Assembly (NCBI GenBank): GCA_009929055.1
Contig: SABI01000030.1
Span: 1-16,256 of the forward strand
Direction: 5' to 3'
DNA from: Spirochaetia bacterium
GTDB taxonomy: Bacteria; Spirochaetota; Spirochaetia; Sphaerochaetales; Sphaerochaetaceae
DNA length: 16,256 bases
Below are positions 14,878 to 16,256 of the stretch, piece after piece; position 1 is the first letter of the stretch, and each line of letters starts with the position of its first letter. The position numbers were made by a program, and so were the translations under genes. The notes beneath the pieces were generated by a model. It did not search any database. It worked only from the letters and a program-made list of their open reading frames with translations, and was not told the DNA's origin.

Positions 14878-15414
14878 ATGTCATTTTTAGACGATATTGG
14901 TATATGGATCTATTTTATTATCTTCTTTGGAAAAATATTAGAAGTTACCGTTTCTACACTTCGAATGGTGTTGATAAATAGAGGAGAGAGGGTAAAAGGG
15001 AGTATTTTTGCTTTCTTTGATATCCTTCTTTGGCTTATCATTACAGGGTCTGTCCTCACTGGGTATCAAGAGGATCCTATTAGGGTAGTCGTTTTTGCTT
15101 TTGCCTTTGCAGTAGGAAACTATTTAGGTTCTTACTTTGATGAAAAGTTAGCTTTTGGCCTCAGTTCCATAGAAGTAATTATTGATGACCTAGATAAAGC
15201 ACGCGAATTAGCTTCTCGCATTAGAGATGAAGACTTTGCTGTTACTGTACTAAGTGGAAGTGGAAGAGGTGGAGAGCGAGGTGTCCTTTTACTGCATGTA
15301 AAAAGGAAATTTATAAAAAAAGTCATCCTCATTATTAAGAAAATTGAACCTACTGCTTTTTTCGTTGTAAAAGATGCCAAAGCTGTTACTGGTGGCTATT
15401 TTAGTAGAAAATAG
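14878..15414 (+). CDS. UPF0316 / DUF5698-DUF2179 membrane protein
   Basis: This 178-residue protein has three membrane segments (about 9-29, 43-61 and 68-87) and a soluble C-terminal domain. The N-terminal half (FFGKILEVTVSTLRMVLINR, residues 16-35) is characteristic of the UPF0316 family. The C-terminal half, with SGSGRGGERGVLLLHVKRK (126-144) and an alternating strand-helix pattern, matches DUF2179, a small ferredoxin-like domain also found in YitT-type proteins. The biochemical function is unknown; family members have been suspected of sensing a nucleotide or other small ligand through DUF2179. ATG 14878 is preferred over GTG 14872. It is 42 bp after the VTT gene and may belong to the same transcript. 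No clear promoter is seen; TATACT (14843-14848) lacks a good -35. Confidence 0.85.
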   Translation: MSFLDDIGIWIYFIIFFGKILEVTVSTLRMVLINRGERVKGSIFAFFDILLWLIITGSVLTGYQEDPIRVVVFAFAFAVGNYLGSYFDEKLAFGLSSIEVIIDDLDKARELASRIRDEDFAVTVLSGSGRGGERGVLLLHVKRKFIKKVILIIKKIEPTAFFVVKDAKAVTGGYFSRK

Positions 15415-15427
15415 GAGACTTCTTTCA

Positions 15428-15457
15428 TTGATATAGCATCAAGATTCTCTCTATGAT
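15428..15457 (+). promoter_or_regulatory. Predicted promoter for the NAD synthetase gene
   Basis: TTGATA (15428-15433) and TATGAT (15452-15457) are separated by 18 nt, each one mismatch from consensus. The -35 lies inside a 5-bp inverted repeat (TTGAT, 5 nt, ATCAA at 15428-15442), which could be an operator. A further -10-like TACAAT at 15457-15462 is too far for this -35. Confidence 0.5.
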
Positions 15458-15477
15458 ACAATATTTTTATCTCGTGT

Positions 15478-15482
15478 GGAGG
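15478..15482 (+). promoter_or_regulatory. Ribosome binding site choosing between tandem ATGs of nadE
   Basis: GGAGG lies 4 nt before the ATG at 15487 and 7 nt before the ATG at 15490. The second spacing is closer to optimal. Confidence 0.6.
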
Positions 15483-15489
15483 ATAAATG

Positions 15490-16256
15490 ATGATTGATGG
15501 TTTTGTGAGAGTCGGGCTTGGTGTGCCAAAGGTTAAAGTTGCAGATACTTCTTATAATAGTGAAACAGCTATTGAGATGATTAATGAAGCTGTAACACAT
15601 GATGTTGCCCTACTTCTTTTTCCAGAATTACATATCACAAGCTACACATGCGGGGACCTTTTTTATCAACATACCCTTCAGCAAGGGGCAAGAGAATCTC
15701 TATTACACGTAGTAGAGGCAACAAAAGGGATAGACCTCCTGGTTATTATAGGTTGCCCATTAGTTCATAATGGGAAATTGTATAACTGTGGTGTGGCAAT
15801 AGAAGATGGGAATATTCTTGCAGTTGTTCCAAAAACTCATCTTCCTAATTATGGTGAATTCTATGAAAAAAGATGGTTTAACGCTGCTCCCTCTACCACT
15901 AGTTCTATCACTATCGGGAAGCATATCGTCCCTTTTTCCACAAAAGTGCTATTACAATCTAAAATACATAAAGATGTAATAATTGGTATTGAACTTTGTG
16001 AAGACCTATGGGCTCCCCATGCTCCTTCAATAGATTTAGCAAGAAATGGAGCCACTATCATAGTAAATTTATCGGCTAGTAACGATCTTGTAGGTAAAAG
16101 AGAATATCGGAGGGCGTTAGTGAATGGGGCATCAGGAAGATATAGTAGTGCTTATCTTTATGCTAATGCAGGCCCTGGTGAGTCAACGACTGATATTGTC
16201 TTTTTAGGTCATTCTATGATTAGTGAAAACGGGGTAATGCTCAAAGAATCTACAGG
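15490..16256 (+). CDS. nadE: Glutamine-dependent NAD+ synthetase, N-terminal glutaminase domain (3' end missing)
   Basis: The frame runs off the window after 255 codons and 2 bases. The visible part is a nitrilase-fold amidase domain with the full catalytic triad: Glu46 (FPELHI), Lys115 (VPKTHLPNYGEFYEKR) and Cys170 (IELCEDLWAP). The context PNYGEFYEKRWF and GPGESTTDIVFLG are characteristic of the glutaminase domain of long NadE. This domain releases ammonia from glutamine for the C-terminal synthetase, which amidates nicotinic acid adenine dinucleotide to NAD+. That synthetase domain should lie just past the window. The start is ATG 15490 by ribosome-site spacing; ATG 15487 would add one Met. 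It has its own likely promoter and is probably not tied functionally to the membrane proteins upstream. Confidence 0.93.
   Translation, partial: MIDGFVRVGLGVPKVKVADTSYNSETAIEMINEAVTHDVALLLFPELHITSYTCGDLFYQHTLQQGARESLLHVVEATKGIDLLVIIGCPLVHNGKLYNCGVAIEDGNILAVVPKTHLPNYGEFYEKRWFNAAPSTTSSITIGKHIVPFSTKVLLQSKIHKDVIIGIELCEDLWAPHAPSIDLARNGATIIVNLSASNDLVGKREYRRALVNGASGRYSSAYLYANAGPGESTTDIVFLGHSMISENGVMLKEST

Noticed and set aside
1..16256. tRNA, rRNA, riboswitch, CRISPR, insertion-sequence ends and attachment sites.
   Set aside because: All gaps between genes are 107 bp or shorter, and none shows the structure or repeats these elements need.

Overview
The window is AT-rich, gene-dense bacterial DNA with 14 protein-coding genes, 13 of them on the + strand. 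No RNA genes, insertion sequences, CRISPR arrays or prophage genes are visible. The host should be a diderm that uses sigma-54: it encodes a TolC-type outer-membrane channel, a periplasmic adaptor and a GAFTGA-containing NtrC-type activator. Together with the AT-rich composition, the unusually short adaptor hairpin and clostridial-looking accessory genes, this fits a spirochaete, perhaps of the Sphaerochaeta/Treponema side. That placement is an inference, not a proof.

Region 1 (1-6956) reads as one operon. It encodes the 3' part of a TolC-like outer-membrane protein, a MacA/HlyD-like adaptor, a MacB-type ATPase, a MacB-type FtsX-fold permease, a membrane sensor histidine kinase and an NtrC-family response regulator. 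Spacing is tight throughout: 20, 10, 0, -8 and 10 bp. The simplest reading is a tripartite ABC efflux pump co-transcribed with the two-component system that senses its substrate or envelope stress and drives a sigma-54 promoter. That promoter is probably upstream of the window.

Region 2 (6957-9967) starts with a good sigma-70-type promoter. An M3B oligoendopeptidase F gene follows, overlapping by 4 bp (ATGA) a gene for an Fe-S-containing RNA m5U methyltransferase of the RlmD/TrmA family. Region 3 (9964-10290) is the only minus-strand gene, a small cupin whose stop codon overlaps the methyltransferase stop.

Region 4 (10398-15414) is a run of membrane-protein genes: an AI-2E family (PerM/TqsA-like) transporter, a SERCA-like P2A calcium ATPase, a TVP38/TMEM64 (VTT) protein overlapping it by ATGA, and a UPF0316/DUF2179 protein. 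Region 5 (15415-16256) holds a promoter and the first 255 codons of a glutamine-dependent NAD+ synthetase, which runs off the end.

No stretch longer than 300 bp lacks a gene. I see no convincing rho-independent terminator anywhere. Most of the window is ordinary core and transport content. The most interesting parts are the self-regulated efflux operon, its shortened adaptor and its enlarged outer-membrane beta domain.
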